Assembly (NCBI GenBank): GCA_937874755.1
Contig: CALNBC010000048.1
Location: 1-6,983 of the forward strand
DNA length: 6,983 nucleotides
DNA from: an uncultured Clostridia bacterium
GTDB lineage: Bacteria; Bacillota; Clostridia; Christensenellales; CALWSW01
Direction: 5' to 3'
Shown: positions 6,157 through 6,983 of the stretch, in pieces
How positions within the stretch are numbered: the stretch's first letter is position 1
How the letters are laid out: each line of letters begins with the position of its first letter
Translations under genes and position numbers: made by a program
The notes under the pieces: model-generated
What the model was told of the DNA's origin: nothing
The model's database searches: none
What the model saw: the letters and a program-made list of their open reading frames with translations, nothing else

Positions 6157-6864
6157 TTGAACAACATGGAACCCCTGCTCAAGTATCAGGATGCGGACAT
6201 TCATCGCGAAAAGCTTGAGTCCAACCTGAAAAACACGCCTGCAAGCAAGCGTTTTGCAAAAATCCGCCAGTTTTTGGAGGATCAAAAGCGTATACTTCGG
6301 CGCATGGTAGCCGCTGTGGAGAGCAGGAGAAAAACGATTGATGACACTTCAGCGCGTTTCGACCTTTACGAGAAGCGCTATAAAGACGGCTATGCAAAAT
6401 TCGAGGCCTCCAGCAAGGAAGATCCGGACGATCTGGCGAAATTTTCCCAGTACTTCGATCAGCTTACCACGCGCATCGCCCAGGAACGCAGGGAATTTGC
6501 CCAGTTGGTTCATGCCTTAGAAAAGGAAGAATCTCAGCTTTCAGATATGCGCGTCAAAATTGCCAAAGCCATGAAGGAATACGAAGAGCTTAAGGTGACA
6601 GTAGAAAAAGAGCGCGCTGACGCCCAAGGCAACATAAAAGCCGCGAAGACCGAAGCAGACGCTCTGGCAAAGGGAGTCGACCCCAAGCTTATGGAGGCTT
6701 ACCTTCAGGTGAAGCGCAATCATCCCCTGGCTGTCGTCGAAGTTGTGGACAATAAATGCACCGGATGCAACATGCAACTTCCCGCAGTGGTGGACAGAAA
6801 GCTTCGGGAGCAGGAACTCGTCGAGTGCGATAACTGCGGAAGAATACTTTATTTGGCAAATTAG
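6157..6864 (+). CDS. Coiled-coil protein with C-terminal C4 zinc ribbon
   Basis: A soluble, highly charged protein of 235 aa from TTG 6157, or 232 aa from ATG 6166. Residues about 10-170 are rich in Glu, Lys, Gln and Ala with heptad-like spacing (for example ALEKEESQLSDMRVKIAKAM at 120-139), so probably a long antiparallel coiled coil. The C-terminus has CTGC (201-204) and CDNCG (224-228), a two-knuckle C4 zinc ribbon. This matches the C4-type zinc-ribbon family (DUF164/CT398-like), for which no firm biochemical function is known; nucleic-acid or protein binding is a guess. The start is unsettled: a reading from 6091 would overlap NIF3 by 55 nt and has no support, TTG 6157 has the best spacing from AGAGGT, and the family-like opening MEPLLKYQDADI begins at 6166. 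The gap from NIF3 is 11 nt, and rnpB follows within about 5 nt, so it is probably in the same transcription unit. Confidence 0.85.
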   Translation: MNNMEPLLKYQDADIHREKLESNLKNTPASKRFAKIRQFLEDQKRILRRMVAAVESRRKTIDDTSARFDLYEKRYKDGYAKFEASSKEDPDDLAKFSQYFDQLTTRIAQERREFAQLVHALEKEESQLSDMRVKIAKAMKEYEELKVTVEKERADAQGNIKAAKTEADALAKGVDPKLMEAYLQVKRNHPLAVVEVVDNKCTGCNMQLPAVVDRKLREQELVECDNCGRILYLAN

Positions 6865-6869
6865 TTTTA

Positions 6870-6983
6870 TGCGAGGCGGCTGGATGGTTGCGTCCGGAAA
6901 CGAATGAGGAAAGTCCGAGCACCGTAGGGCAGAGTGCCGGGTAACACCCGGTGGAGGCGACTCCAAGGAAAGTGCAACAGAGA
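6870..6983 (+). ncRNA. rnpB: RNase P RNA (class-A-like), 5' part, runs off right edge
   Basis: The catalytic RNA of RNase P, which removes the 5' leader from precursor tRNAs. The universally conserved GAGGAAAGTCC lies at 6906-6916, followed by GTAGGGCAGAGTGCC, closely similar to the E. coli TAGGGCAGGGTGCC. Then come the hairpin CCGGGT-AAC-ACCCGG (6937-6951), corresponding to P8, and AGTGCAACAGAGA (6971-6983), identical to the E. coli class A sequence. Upstream, GGATG-GTTG-CGTCC (6882-6895) forms the P3 hairpin. The exact 5' end is uncertain by a few nucleotides (about 6868-6872), and the 3' two-thirds, including the pairing partners of P1, P2 and P4, lie outside the window. No obvious promoter lies just upstream, so it may be processed from the preceding mRNA or use a promoter inside the zinc-ribbon gene. 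Confidence 0.95.

Overview
The window looks like chromosomal DNA of a low-to-moderate GC Gram-positive bacterium, most likely a clostridial Firmicute (Oscillospiraceae-like gut lineages are one possibility, by inference only). The evidence is the set of protein families and their order: an argC-B-D-F arginine operon, a TrmK/NIF3 pair as in Bacillus yqfN-yqfO, and a C4 zinc-ribbon coiled-coil gene placed directly before a class-A-like RNase P RNA gene. Strong GGAGG-type ribosome binding sites fit this. I see no mobile element, CRISPR array, tRNA, or phage or defence gene.

Minus strand (1-3221): read right to left, this is a tightly packed arginine biosynthesis operon, argC, argB, argD and the first 18 codons of argF, which runs off the left edge. 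Gaps are 20, 7 and 2 nt. The enzymes carry N-acetylglutamate to N-acetylornithine, and then ornithine to citrulline. The gene that removes the acetyl group (argJ or argE) is missing from the cluster. ArgB has the N-terminal helix and C-terminal signature of arginine-inhibited kinases, which suggests the acetyl-recycling (ArgJ) route with argJ elsewhere.

Control region (3222-3382): it holds a candidate argC promoter on the minus strand. Two sequences resembling Bacillus ARG boxes overlap its -10 and -35 elements, so ArgR/AhrC-type repression is likely but unproven. The same region is upstream of a divergent plus-strand gene.

Plus strand (3383-6983): first comes a lone membrane-anchored HlyD/MacA-like adaptor protein without a transporter partner, followed by a clear intrinsic terminator. 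Then comes a housekeeping run: trmK (tRNA m1A22 methyltransferase), a short NIF3/YbgI-type dinuclear metal protein overlapping it by 14 nt, a coiled-coil C4 zinc-ribbon protein that probably starts at TTG, and the 5' part of rnpB, which continues past the right edge. This run is linked to tRNA maturation at both ends (TrmK, RNase P).

Almost everything here is recognisable core metabolism or RNA biology. The less ordinary points are the orphan adaptor, the missing argJ, the promoter-like elements overlapping the terminator at 4563-4606, and the close zinc-ribbon/rnpB linkage. I found no convincing new multi-gene system.
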